Shown: positions 36,528-44,420, counted from the first letter of the stretch. The stretch is DNA of 64,000 nt from [Anoxybacillus] calidus (GCF_013760845.1 NZ_JACDUU010000006.1:206743-270742), one strand, 5' to 3'. The notes: a model not told the origin generated them from the letters alone. Made by a program: numbers and translations.

Positions 36528-36941
36528 TTAATACTTTTTATACATCCCATGTGATTTCGGATATGTATAAGTAAAACCAAACTTCTCATACAGCTTATTG
36601 GCAGGTGCATCAGCAATTAAACTGACATACGCACTTTTAGGGGCTTTATTTTCGAGATAGTCCATTATCTCCTTCATAATCCGTTTTCCAAGTCCTTGCC
36701 CTTGATAATGAGGGGCTACGGCGATATCGACAATTTGATAAAAGCAACCATTATCACCGATTACTCGTCCCATGCCAATGAGAGTTTCTCCATCATATAT
36801 ACTTACAGCAAATAAAGAATTTTTCAATCCGCGTTCAGCTGCTTCTATACTTTTTTCGCTTAATCCACTTTCTTTGCGAAGACGTAAATAATCTTGGACA
36901 GTTGGTACTTCATGAACAATTTCGTATTGTAACTTAGTCAT
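36528..36941 (-). CDS. GNAT family N-acetyltransferase
   Basis: 137 aa. Motif A reads VDIAVAPHYQGQGLGKRIMKEIMDYL with a perfect QGQGLG loop; motif B is ADAPANKLYEKFGFTYT. The N-terminal VPTVQDYLRLRKESGLSEKS pattern is shared by a widespread Bacillus GNAT subfamily of unknown substrate. Faces the same way as rsgA, with a terminator between them. Confidence 0.85.
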   Translation of the reverse strand: MTKLQYEIVHEVPTVQDYLRLRKESGLSEKSIEAAERGLKNSLFAVSIYDGETLIGMGRVIGDNGCFYQIVDIAVAPHYQGQGLGKRIMKEIMDYLENKAPKSAYVSLIADAPANKLYEKFGFTYTYPKSHGMYKKY

Positions 36942-36967
36942 TTTTATTCCACACCCTCACTTTCTTA

Positions 36968-37003
36968 ACTGAAAAAGTCTGCTTCAAGCTGAAACAGACT
37001 TTC
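36968..37003 (-). terminator. Terminator of rsgA
   Basis: AAAGTCTG / CAGACTTT arms with a T-run on the minus strand, just after the rsgA stop. Confidence 0.75.
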
Positions 37004-37014
37004 TCATATAAAAA

Positions 37015-37880
37015 TTATCTACGCTTATAAAACCCTCGAAGTTCACGGTGAATCTTTTTCCAACGCTCTTTCTCTGCTAGCTGTGCTTTTTTATCCATCT
37101 TTCGTGCTAGAAATGCGAGTTCTCGTTGCAGTTTTATATAACTTTCATATCTGTCTTTCGTGAGCGTTCCGGCTGCAATCGCAGCTTTTACCGCACATTT
37201 TGGCTCACTTCCATGCTGACAATCACGGAAATAACATTGGCTAGCTAATTCCTGTATGTCTTCGAATGTCTCTTGAAAACCTGATTCACCTTCCCAAAGC
37301 TGCAATTCTCTCATACCAGGTGTATCAATGACACATGCACCAGATGGTAACAAAAATAACTGACGATAAGTCGTTGTATGTCTTCCGCGGTCATCTCCTT
37401 CTCTTACTTCTTGTACCTTCTGTTCTTCTCTGCCAAGCAGCCGATTCATAAGCGTTGATTTTCCAACCCCTGAGGAACCAAGGAGTGAGATAGTCCTACC
37501 AAGCAATAAATATTGATTTAGTGCATCTAGACCATCTTGATGCAAGGCACTTATCGGGTGTATTGAAACTCCAAACGCAACTGATTCCACTTCCGCAACA
37601 ACCTCTTCTACATTCGAACAAAGGTCTGCCTTGTTCAAGATTATAACAGGGGTTGCTCCGCTCTCCCACGCCATTATTAAATATCGTTCGAGCCTTCTTG
37701 CATTAAAATCTTGATTCAATGCACTAACAAGAAAGACCGTATCAACATTTGCCGCGACAATTTGTTCTTCGGTTGCCTCTCCTGCTGTTTTTCGTGAAAA
37801 TTTACTTTTTCTTGGCAGCACCGCTTGAATTGTTGCTTTTTTCTCCTCGATGCGCGGACGAATGACTACCCAATCGCCTA
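37015..37880 (-). pseudogene. rsgA: rsgA 3' part, cut by a prophage
   Basis: Codes for the circularly permuted GTPase domain of RsgA (ribosome small-subunit GTPase A). G4 is NKAD, G1 GSSGVGKST, the G2 area [10 protein letters not shown] and G3 DTPGM. A C-terminal zinc finger ([14 protein letters not shown]) follows. RsgA acts in late 30S maturation. The OB-fold N-terminus is missing here: the frame starts at GDWVVIRPR right at the element border. The missing part is at 46548-46749. Joined at the shared TAG core (plus strand CTA 37878-37880 and 46548-46550) the gene is 354 codons plus stop, the usual size. This copy should be inactive unless the element excises. Confidence 0.93.
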
Positions 37881-37895
37881 GCAATGAGTATAATA
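37860..37895. other. Attachment site, left border of the prophage
   Basis: Host rsgA sequence (CCAATCGC on plus) meets element sequence (GCAATGAGTAT) at core CTA 37878-37880. The core and the neighbouring CAATGAG arm are mirrored at the other border. Confidence 0.8.
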
Positions 37896-37915
37896 GAACA
37901 CTTCTATATGTCCAA
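37887..37915 (-). promoter_or_regulatory. Outward-facing promoter-like sequence at the element edge
   Basis: Minus strand TTGGAC, 17-base spacer, TATACT; transcription would begin at about the att core and run into the rsgA 3' part. No ribosome site follows for the TTG at 37884. Confidence 0.4.
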
Positions 37916-37924
37916 TCACCCCCT

Positions 37925-37956
37925 AGAAGGTAGGAGAATCACTCCGCCTTCTTTTT
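37925..37956. terminator. Hairpin near the element edge
   Basis: GAAGGTAGGAG / CTCCGCCTTC arms, then TTTTTT on the plus strand. Confidence 0.5.
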
Positions 37957-38177
37957 TATTTTACATATAACTTGGGTTTACTTGGAACAGCAAGATTAAA
38001 ACATTTGGCGCGCTTCACTTCCGTTTCTTTCTTATATATACCGTTCTTTTCTGCTTGCAATCCTAAGCGATATATTTCTTTAATCCGTTTTTGTCGGTCT
38101 GTCGCATTTGCTAAATCCTGCTTAATATCCATATCCTCATCGGTGAGGTTACAGTGAATCGCTTTTGGTAAATTCAT
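37956..38177 (-). CDS. Prophage protein, 73 aa, unknown
   Basis: Charged, mostly helical protein (NLTDEDMDIKQDLANATDRQKRIKEIYRLGLQAEKNG). The pattern resembles short regulators or plasmid-type CopG-like proteins, but no motif is certain. TAGGAGGGG lies 6 bases before ATG 38177. It follows the replication-relaxation gene by 11 bases, so it is probably in the same operon with FtsK. Confidence 0.6.
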   Translation of the reverse strand: MNLPKAIHCNLTDEDMDIKQDLANATDRQKRIKEIYRLGLQAEKNGIYKKETEVKRAKCFNLAVPSKPKLYVK

Positions 38178-38188
38178 ATATTCCCCTC

Positions 38189-38818
38189 CTAAAAGTCATG
38201 TTTGCATAGAACTTCACACGAAACACCGTACTCTTTGCACCATTGCTCTAATTTCTCTTTTCGAACAGGTGATACCGTGTACCATAAAAGAATCGGATCG
38301 ACAACATTTTGCCGCTGCATCACACGAAATAGTGAAGAATACTGTTTGATTTTTCGTTGATTTTTTGTCATTTGTTGTTGGGAATCAACTTCCACAAAAT
38401 ACACTGTGTCATGATAGGTGAATCGGGCATCTGGAATTAGTTTGTGTTCTTTTCCATCTTCTTTCCACGTAACCGGCCGTTCGATGACCTAATCTTTTGG
38501 ATAGTGATAAAAAATATAAATATCATTTCTCATTAAATGGTGTTCAATACGACTATTTTTCTTAAATTCTCGCTCCGCTCCTACTAACTCACGTCCTTTT
38601 TTATTCAAATAATACACGTATTCGTCAAGATAAACATGATGTAAATAGCGGCTCATGCGATACAAAATTTTGTTCATCATGCGAACGTCTGGGATTCCTA
38701 AAATCATTTGTAGCTGACTACGTTTTAAACAGTCGAGTTTACTCAAAGCGAACAAAATCTTCTCCTCTCTCATTTTCTTCTTTTCTTTGTTCTGTAGCTT
38801 CCGATTTGTCAACTTCAT
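38189..38818 (-). pseudogene. Replication-relaxation family protein with an in-frame TAG
   Basis: Winged-helix protein of the replication-relaxation family found next to FtsK-like genes on phages and conjugative elements. The N-part (ILFALSKLDCLKRSQLQMILGI) and C-part (VIERPVTWKEDGKEHKLIPDARF, YFVEVDSQQQMTKNQRKI) are in one frame of 209 codons. They are split by TAG at 38489-38491 after YPKD, where a Trp codon is expected. Start may be ATG 38773 (MREEK) inside the FtsK gene end. Presumably acts with FtsK in DNA processing. Broken by a single substitution unless the stop is read through. Confidence 0.75.
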
Positions 38819-39920
38819 ACCCCCCTAACCGTTTCCACATTTCGTCATCGCTGATAAACGGTGTTTGAACGGTCATCATTTCGTGTGTCTTGATAATCGC
38901 ACGACCTTTTATATCAGAAGGGAGTTTTTCCGCTCCATAATCATCTATCGCCACTTGTGAAGCGTATCCAGCAGGTAAGCGGAAGGATATTTTTAAGTCA
39001 GCGTTTTGTTTGATTTGGCGCGGCAAAGTGTCGCTTGTAGGATATTGCGTACAAAAGATGAGCCGCACTCCTAATGCACCGCCAATCCTGGCGACTTCTC
39101 CTAAAATGTGCTGACAAGCGGATAGTGTGTTTTTAAGTTCCTTTTGCATGTGTTTTTCGGGTGTCAGTTGCGCCGCTTCATCAACGATAATGAATAATCG
39201 CTTTTGAATCGGTGTGTTGACGATGTTGGACCACTTATTTTCGTGAAACTCAAGCATCTTTTGCGCCATGTATTGTTGAATCTTTTGTAATGCTTTATGC
39301 GCCTCTACCGCTTCACTTGCTACGTCAATGACCTGTTTCAAATTGCGGTATCTTCCAAACTCTAAGCCACCTTTCATATCAAGGATAAGGATTTCTACAT
39401 CGTCAGCATGATGTTCGATAAGGTATGTCATGATATTTTTGAGCATGACTGTTTTTCCAAATCGAGTTGTACCGGAAATGATACAATGTGGCGTTTTGTC
39501 AAAGTCGTGGAAATGCCAACCTTTTTCATTCACACCAAGCGGCACAACCCATCCTTTCTTGTTCGGGACTTCTGCATATGGCACAAGTTCGGGTATCTCG
39601 TGATGGTAGACATCGACAATGAGGTGTTTTTTGAATGTGATTTCAATCGGAGCGTCTAATGTAGCGGAAATGATTTCTTGCAAGGATTCAATTGTTTTTT
39701 CAGAAAGTCCAATCGGTACACGATAGGTGTATCTGTCATAGTTTTTGTGCTGTTCCTTTTTAATTAGCTTCGGGTAGACAAAGTAATTTCCTTCCATTCC
39801 ACTGATTTTCATGTTTTTAAATATCTTATCCATCGTGGTTTTGTTACGGTCGTTTTTTCGTGTGCCTACATACAAGGCAGCAGCACTACTAACTAAAGGA
39901 ATGGCGAATAGTTCCCACAT
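38739..39920 (-). CDS. FtsK/SpoIIIE-like DNA-pumping ATPase
   Basis: 393 aa. One N-terminal TM (FAIPLVSSAAALYVG), then an FtsK/HerA motor domain with Walker A GTTRFGKTV, Walker B LFIIVDEAAQL and a sensor region CTQYPTSDTLPRQIKQNADLKISFRL. Such ATPases move double-stranded DNA or act as coupling proteins; here it stands beside a replication-relaxation gene, a typical pair on Bacillus phages and integrative elements. Start ATG 39920 has TAGGAGGG 6 bases upstream; an earlier ATG (39953) lacks one. The frame is intact, unlike its partner. Confidence 0.88.
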   Translation of the reverse strand: MWELFAIPLVSSAAALYVGTRKNDRNKTTMDKIFKNMKISGMEGNYFVYPKLIKKEQHKNYDRYTYRVPIGLSEKTIESLQEIISATLDAPIEITFKKHLIVDVYHHEIPELVPYAEVPNKKGWVVPLGVNEKGWHFHDFDKTPHCIISGTTRFGKTVMLKNIMTYLIEHHADDVEILILDMKGGLEFGRYRNLKQVIDVASEAVEAHKALQKIQQYMAQKMLEFHENKWSNIVNTPIQKRLFIIVDEAAQLTPEKHMQKELKNTLSACQHILGEVARIGGALGVRLIFCTQYPTSDTLPRQIKQNADLKISFRLPAGYASQVAIDDYGAEKLPSDIKGRAIIKTHEMMTVQTPFISDDEMWKRLGGYEVDKSEATEQRKEENERGEDFVRFE

Positions 39921-39999
39921 AAAAACCCTCCTAAAAAAGAAATATTGTTCCAAAACGCAGGAACAACAAAAACATTGATGCTATCATGTTTTTCTAGTG

Positions 40000-40013
40000 C
40001 CAACCATCGTTCC
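40000..40013. repeat. 14-bp repeat, copy 1
   Basis: CCAACCATCGTTCC, identical to 40235-40248. Possible operator for the HTH proteins of the element. Confidence 0.45.
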
Positions 40014-40038
40014 AGCGTGGTCTTATGGTTAGTCATCC

Positions 40039-40209
40039 TTATAAAAAGGAAATGGACAATAGATGAAAGAAATAAAACAGGCTAACCATGATACCAACAC
40101 TCATACCAAGCGTCAGTATCATTTGTACTTTTTCTTTGTCCACCCATCCTTTATGTTCGGCATAAGCCATGCCCAAGAATAATACTCCTGTTCCAATAAT
40201 TTCGACCAT
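40039..40209 (-). CDS. Small membrane protein of the element
   Basis: 56 aa, two hydrophobic spans (IIGTGVLFLGMAYAE and ILTLGMSVGIMVSLFYFF) around a short charged loop HKGWVDKEKVQ. GAAAGGAG lies before ATG 40209. It is flanked by two copies of a 14-bp repeat. Unknown function; lies just upstream of the FtsK gene and may be its partner. Confidence 0.6.
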   Translation of the reverse strand: MVEIIGTGVLFLGMAYAEHKGWVDKEKVQMILTLGMSVGIMVSLFYFFHLLSISFL

Positions 40210-40227
40210 CTGTATCACTCCTTTCTT

Positions 40228-40248
40228 GATGGTTCCAACCATCGTTCC
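40228..40248. promoter_or_regulatory. Operator-like dyad with 14-bp repeat copy 2
   Basis: GATGGTT-CC-AACCATC is a perfect 7-bp inverted repeat and overlaps CCAACCATCGTTCC, which also occurs at 40000-40013. Confidence 0.45.
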
Positions 40249-40373
40249 TCCTTTCGGTCTCGATATAAGATATGGTCAATAGCTTGGCATATATGACTTT
40301 TAATTTCTCTCTATGGGAATTTCATTTTCCTTGCAGGAGAAACAAACAGGAAATGGAATGAATTACATAGGTG

Positions 40374-40604
40374 ATGAAAATGGAATTAATGAATATGGAA
40401 TTAGAAAGTAGAATCGGGGAATGGTTAGAAAAAAGCGGATATCGGAAGGATTATGTAGCGAAAAAATTAGGAGTAGGTATGCGGCAGTTGAATAAGTACA
40501 TAAGAGGAGAGAGTTTTCCGTCTGTTCCGCGTTTGTTCATGCTGGCGGAATTGTTCAACTGTCAAACAGATGACCTATACAGAAAGAAAACCCCTACACC
40601 GTAG
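40374..40604 (+). CDS. XRE-family HTH protein of the element
   Basis: About 76 aa, a single lambda-repressor-like domain: RIGEWLEKSGYRKDYVAKKLGVGMRQLNKYIRGESFPSVPRLFMLAELFNCQTDDLY. It is read away from the FtsK operon and towards the Mrr-like gene, with which it overlaps at the 3' ends. Start 40374 or 40380, close to AGGTG. Likely controls the divergent FtsK operon through the dyad at 40228. Confidence 0.78.
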   Translation: MKMELMNMELESRIGEWLEKSGYRKDYVAKKLGVGMRQLNKYIRGESFPSVPRLFMLAELFNCQTDDLYRKKTPTP

Positions 40605-40612
40605 GGGCTTCT
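40589..40612. terminator. Short hairpin at overlapping 3' ends
   Basis: CCCCTA-CACCG-TAGGGG lies over the convergent stops of the XRE and Mrr-like genes. Confidence 0.5.
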
Positions 40613-41202
40613 TTCCATTGAGCGATTACGTTTTCTGTTTGTTTCAGTCCATCCAGCCAATATTCTACAAGACGTACACCGTCAATCAGTTCGATGTTCA
40701 ATCCTTCGGCAAATTTGCGGGCATTGTCGCTAAAGCTTCCTGTTGTGATGACATAGCCACCAACTGCACCACTTTTCACCATGTTGGAATGAAGTTTCGC
40801 AATCGGGTCATACGGTAAATCACCTTCATAACATTTCACTTGACCTAAATACAGACCGTCTTTTCGTCTATGTTCAAAATCTACACCAAAATCACCGGAT
40901 GCCGGGCTTACCCATGTTGTGCCGCCATATTTCTTTTCCATGACAAAGGCGGCAAACACTTCAAATTGTAGTGGGTCTTGTTTGATGTAGATTTTGGAGT
41001 ATTTCGGTGTTTTCCCATCTTGGTTCTTTTCCTTACAAAAACGGAAATACAAACCCATAGCAAGCGTTCTTTTCATATCTAGGCTGCTTTCCATCTGTTG
41101 AGCAATTAAAGATGTTCGATATTCATGTCTGCGTTTGGTCCACCAAAAGTGAATAGCGGCAACTAATACAACGATTCCAAATGCAAGTTCGAGAATAAAC
41201 AT
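40594..41202 (-). CDS. Membrane-anchored Mrr-like restriction endonuclease-fold protein
   Basis: 202 aa. One N-terminal TM (MFILELAFGIVVLVAAIHFWW) followed by a linker and a Mrr/PD-(D/E)xK nuclease domain. The core reads FEVFAAFVMEKKYGG, ASGDFGVDFEHRR (the catalytic Asp) and LGQVKCYEG (the QxK pair), then GAVGGYVITTGSFSDNARKFAEGLNIELIDG. Such TM-Mrr proteins occur on mobile elements beside FtsK-like genes; possible roles are plasmid DNA processing or defence. Start ATG 41202 with AAAGGAGTG upstream. Confidence 0.82.
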   Translation of the reverse strand: MFILELAFGIVVLVAAIHFWWTKRRHEYRTSLIAQQMESSLDMKRTLAMGLYFRFCKEKNQDGKTPKYSKIYIKQDPLQFEVFAAFVMEKKYGGTTWVSPASGDFGVDFEHRRKDGLYLGQVKCYEGDLPYDPIAKLHSNMVKSGAVGGYVITTGSFSDNARKFAEGLNIELIDGVRLVEYWLDGLKQTENVIAQWKEAPTV

Positions 41203-41264
41203 GGATCCCACTCCTTTTCATCAACTTTAGGATAGACAAAAAGGAGCGTTGATATACAAGCATT

Positions 41265-41681
41265 TTAGCCCAACAATGCAGAAAGTTGGCGATATAGTTT
41301 TTCATCACACTTGATATGAAGTGTATGCTCTGTGCCTTCTTCGTCACGAATGCGTAAAAATGCCTTTGATGTGTCAATCTGTTTTCCGCCCATGGCCGCT
41401 CCTACAATCGCTCCTGTTGTTCCAGCAACCATTTTTCCGACGATTGCACCTGCCGCCGCTTTTCCTGCGCTGCGTGTATGCGATTCTTCCCAATCGATGC
41501 TGGCAAGTATCCATTTCTTTTTATCGGCAAATGGCACTTCTGTGATGATTTCGCCCGGTTGTTCTCCTTTGACAATATTAATGAAGCGAACCGGCATAGA
41601 CTTATCGGTTAATACATGCCCGCCCGAAAGGATTTCAATGTTAATACGCTCCTTGAATATTTCTTTTAATTTCCCGAACAT
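41265..41681 (-). CDS. Glycine-zipper protein, unknown
   Basis: 138 aa. A beta-rich N-terminal half is followed by a glycine zipper (SAGKAAAGAIVGKMVAGTTGA then IVGAAMGGK), which may form a membrane-inserted hairpin. The C-terminus is soluble (TSKAFLRIRDEEGTEHTLHIKC). GGAGGG precedes ATG 41681. First gene of a leftward run with the Mrr-like gene, 62 bases apart. Family not recognised. Confidence 0.6.
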   Translation of the reverse strand: MFGKLKEIFKERINIEILSGGHVLTDKSMPVRFINIVKGEQPGEIITEVPFADKKKWILASIDWEESHTRSAGKAAAGAIVGKMVAGTTGAIVGAAMGGKQIDTSKAFLRIRDEEGTEHTLHIKCDEKLYRQLSALLG

Positions 41682-41833
41682 TCTTATCCCTCCTGCGTAA
41701 TATCTCGCGTCTTAATACTAGCAAGAAGGGATTAAAAAACATGTCGAAATATGTAACAAAAACAAAAAAATCCCCTCCAAACGGCTAACGGGTTCTCTTT
41801 TGGGGTGCAAAAATCAATTTCACAATACATTTT

Positions 41834-41868
41834 TAACGTGAATTCACACACGAATTCACGTTTTTTCT
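41834..41868. terminator. Palindromic hairpin with T-run
   Basis: AACGTGAATTC / GAATTCACGTT arms then TTTTTC on the plus strand. The GTGAATT sequence recurs at 41961-41981, so an operator role is also possible. Confidence 0.5.
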
Positions 41869-41999
41869 TTCCTTGAAATTACTACACTCTTTGATGTTTT
41901 TATTAAAATTCAAGTAGGATTTTGCACACCAATTCTCGAATATGGAAATAATTATTGTACAGTGTGAATTTTACTGTGAATTATGAAGGAGGAATAGAT

Positions 42000-42098
42000 A
42001 TGGAGTTTTTTAAACCCAAGAAAACCCAAAGTAGTGGAAATTCGCAGAAGAAACTATTTGGAAGTTTTGTAGAACAAGTTGTAAATTTAACATTTTAA
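42000..42098 (+). CDS. 32-aa peptide gene with strong ribosome site and own terminator
   Basis: GAAGGAGGAATAG precedes ATG 42000. The peptide MEFFKPKKTQSSGNSQKKLF then GSFVEQVVNLTF is basic and polar, with no signal or TM. A terminator follows 7 bases later, so it is a discrete small transcription unit. Upstream are two TGTGAATT direct repeats (41961-41981). Could be an antirepressor, a signalling peptide or an anti-host factor of the phage; nothing in the sequence decides. Confidence 0.5.
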   Translation: MEFFKPKKTQSSGNSQKKLFGSFVEQVVNLTF

Positions 42099-42103
42099 AG
42101 TAA

Positions 42104-42142
42104 GAGCATTTCTTTGTAATGAGAAATGCTTTTTATTTTTGT
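42104..42142 (+). terminator. Terminator of the 32-aa peptide gene
   Basis: AGCATTTCT / AGAAATGCT arms, then TTTTTATTTTT. Confidence 0.85.
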
Positions 42143-42262
42143 CATAATTAAAAGGATATTTTAATAACGATAATAATATAATAAAAAACAATAACAATTT
42201 ATTGCGAAACGATAAATAATATGCTAAAATCATGTTGTCATTAAATAAGTGAGGTGTATTAA

Positions 42263-42748
42263 ATGAATGTTAAACGAGGCTCAACCACTTTCTTAAAGGT
42301 AACTATTTTTCTGGCTGGAATTGCAGTGCTTTATTTGTGTATATTTTTGGTTCCTAAGATTGGAAATTTTGCTGGAGAATTGTACCCAGATATGTCTTAT
42401 TTGAAATATCTCGTTTTCATCGTGATGTATGGAGCAGCTGTTCCTTTTTACTTTGCTCTCTATCAGGCTTTCAATCTTTTACGGTATATTGACAAAAACA
42501 CAGCATTCTCAGAATTATCCGTAAAGGCATTAAAGAACATAAAGTGCTGTGCTTTTACAATCAGTGGTTTGTATGTATTAGGTTTTCCGCTCTTTCGTTT
42601 TATAACGAAGAATATGGACCCTCCTTTTGGAATATTGCAACTCATAATCATTTTTGCTTCGTTGGTTATCGCCGTTTTTGCTGCTATCCTCCAACGGCTT
42701 CTACAAGAAGCGATTAACATAAAATCAGAAAATGATTTGACGGTCTGA
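42263..42748 (+). CDS. DUF2975 membrane protein (YoaS-like)
   Basis: 161 aa, four TM helices with the family signature YIDKNTAFSELSVKALKNIKCCA between TM2 and TM3. DUF2975 genes are almost always followed by a short XRE gene, as here (stop to start 10 bases), like yoaS-yozG in B. subtilis. The pair is thought to be a membrane-controlled regulator. GTGAGGTG precedes the ATG. Confidence 0.85.
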   Translation: MNVKRGSTTFLKVTIFLAGIAVLYLCIFLVPKIGNFAGELYPDMSYLKYLVFIVMYGAAVPFYFALYQAFNLLRYIDKNTAFSELSVKALKNIKCCAFTISGLYVLGFPLFRFITKNMDPPFGILQLIIIFASLVIAVFAAILQRLLQEAINIKSENDLTV

Positions 42749-42758
42749 GGTGGAGGAT

Positions 42759-42977
42759 ATGGCAATTATTATTAATATTGATGTGATGTTAGCAAAACGA
42801 AAAATGAGCGTAACGGAGCTTTCGGAGAGGGTTGGAATTACTATGGCGAATCTTTCCATTCTGAAAAATGGGAAAGCAAAAGCGGTTCGTTTTTCAACAT
42901 TAGAAGCGATATGTAAGACTTTGGATTGTCAGCCAGGTGATATTTTGGAGTACAAAAGCGACGAAGACACTCAATAA
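42759..42977 (+). CDS. Small XRE/Cro-type regulator (YozG-like), partner of DUF2975
   Basis: 72 aa. A single HTH: IINIDVMLAKRKMSVTELSERVGITMANLSILKNGKAKAVRFSTLEAICKTLDCQPGDILEY, the common YozG pattern. Start ATG 42759 with GAGGTGGAGG upstream. Followed by a terminator at 43020-43046. Confidence 0.87.
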   Translation: MAIIINIDVMLAKRKMSVTELSERVGITMANLSILKNGKAKAVRFSTLEAICKTLDCQPGDILEYKSDEDTQ

Positions 42978-43019
42978 AAACAGACAACAAATTTATTTAA
43001 CGGAAGTCGTTAGAGAATT

Positions 43020-43046
43020 TAAGGGATAGCCATTAAGCTATCCCTT
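43020..43046 (+). terminator. Terminator of the DUF2975/HTH pair
   Basis: AAGGGATAGC / GCTATCCCTT arms, then CTTT. Confidence 0.8.
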
Positions 43047-43177
43047 CTTTGCGTTTATTGATGTTATTTACTCAGAGAATTCCATTGAGAATTGCATTGA
43101 TATTAGTGACAAAATATATGATGTGATTTGCAATGTTTTCACCTCAAAACGGAACCCGTTACCAAACGGCAGGGATT

Positions 43178-43843
43178 CTATTTTAAACGTATTTTTTGTC
43201 CGGCGCGGATCATATTCACATTCTTGATGTTGTTTAGTTTTTGCAAAGCTGCTACCGTTGTTTTGTTTTTTACTGCGATTTCAGACAGTGTTTCGCCGCT
43301 TTTTACCGTGTATACTTGGCTTGCTTGAACACTAGCCACATTCATCTGTGGTTTTGGTTGCGTCGCTACTTGTTCTGGCGGTCTCTTCCCTGCTCTTAGG
43401 TCAGCCAAAGATAGACCAAAAGTATACTGAAAATGTGGATAGTCAGGGAAGCCGCGCCAATCGCCACCTCACTCGAAGCCGAGTTTCTTGGCTTCTTCGA
43501 CGACCTCCATCCAATCTGCGATTTTGTCACGGTCAAAATCGGCATTCGTATCCCACACTACCTTTTTGTCGTCAACAAGCAAACAAAAATCAATAGCAAG
43601 TCCAACATTGTGATAAGAATAGCCGCCTTTTGCATTAGTCACAATTTTCCCGGGTTTCGTGCGTCCTTGCGCATACAGTTCGTTTTGTTCTTCAATAGAA
43701 CGGAACCCTTGCGTGATAAGGACATTGATTCTCCTCTTGTACGCATTTGTAATCAATTGACGTGCTTTTGACGCAACGACAGGATGAACACCTTTTAACT
43801 TTACCTCCGCTTTCTCCAAGAGTTCTTTTAAACCGACAGTCAT
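43178..43843 (-). pseudogene. Prophage endolysin: M15 peptidase plus LysM, broken by TGA
   Basis: L-alanyl-D-glutamate peptidase-type endolysin (CwlK/Ply500-like) of 221 codons. Zinc motif SYHNVGLAIDF with earlier QGFRSIEEQNELYAQGR; the third ligand, His in DYPHFQYTFG, lies after a TGA at 43469-43471 that replaces the Trp codon of the conserved GFEWGGDW. The linker (GKRPPEQVATQPKPQ) and a LysM wall-binding domain (YTVKSGETLSEIAVKNKTTVAALQKLNN) follow. The truncated product lacks a metal ligand and the LysM, so it should be inactive unless the stop is read through. Overlaps the holin stop. Confidence 0.87.
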
Positions 43844-44124
43844 TGTTTATCCTCTCCTTCCGCTTTTTCCAAAGCATATTTGATTGCTGCAACGGAACCG
43901 ATACCATAAAGAGCATATTTCATTCCATTGACCAACACACCAAAAGAAAAAGCGCCGCTTTCTAAAATAGAAAAAGCAACGCCTAACACAACCGCAACAA
44001 TCGGGATATAGCGATTAGGAATGTTTGCTGCTTCGCGAATAGCATAAAGCAAAACTGCTAATGCCACATATGCGGTAAATTCAATTGAAAAAACAGCTTC
44101 CATTTTATATTCCTCCTTTGACAA
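43840..44124 (-). CDS. Phage holin
   Basis: 94 aa with two to three hydrophobic spans (AYVALAVLLYAI, YIPIVAVVLGVAFSILE, VLVNGMKYALYGIGSVAAI) and a charged tail (KAEGEDKQ). Pattern of the small phage holins that accompany XhlA and an amidase or peptidase. Makes membrane lesions to release endolysin. Overlaps the endolysin start and follows XhlA. The likely start is ATG 44103 (MEAVFSIEF) with AAAGGAGGA upstream, the frame opening earlier. Confidence 0.85.
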   Translation of the reverse strand: MSKEEYKMEAVFSIEFTAYVALAVLLYAIREAANIPNRYIPIVAVVLGVAFSILESGAFSFGVLVNGMKYALYGIGSVAAIKYALEKAEGEDKQ

Positions 44125-44299
44125 GCAATCCTAGCAACCCTGTGATGATGGCTCCTAAAATGATTCGTAATATCCACGTCGTGTTGTTTTTGATAGCGGA
44201 AATATCTTCACGCATGTCTTTGATATTTGACTCTGCTACTGCTAAGCGAGTCTTAACATCGACCATATCTGCTTCAAGTTTCGCGACACGTTGTTCCAT
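44105..44299 (-). CDS. Haemolysin XhlA family lysis protein
   Basis: 64 aa. Coiled coil (EQRVAKLEADMVDVKTRLAVAESNIKDMREDISAIKNN) and a C-terminal TM (WILRIILGAIITGLLGLLV). The XhlA pattern is from the PBSX lysis cassette, where it works with the holin XhlB. Start ATG 44299 with AAAGGTG upstream. Confidence 0.85.
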   Translation of the reverse strand: MEQRVAKLEADMVDVKTRLAVAESNIKDMREDISAIKNNTTWILRIILGAIITGLLGLLVKGGI

Positions 44300-44327
44300 T
44301 GAATCACACCTTTCGATCAAAATAAAA

Positions 44328-44356
44328 AAGGAGCCTTATTTAAAGACTCCTTATTA
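44328..44356. terminator. Small hairpin upstream of xhlA
   Basis: AAGGAG / CTCCTT arms with A/T flanks. Confidence 0.4.
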
Positions 44357-44420
44357 CACTAAAGAACTCCTTTTGTTAAAAACAAGATGAACAAGAGGTG
44401 ACTTGCTTTTTTGCAAAAAA

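Noticed and set aside
40235..40248. Repeat copies as the att sites of the element
   Set aside because: They are internal; the rsgA halves define the true borders.
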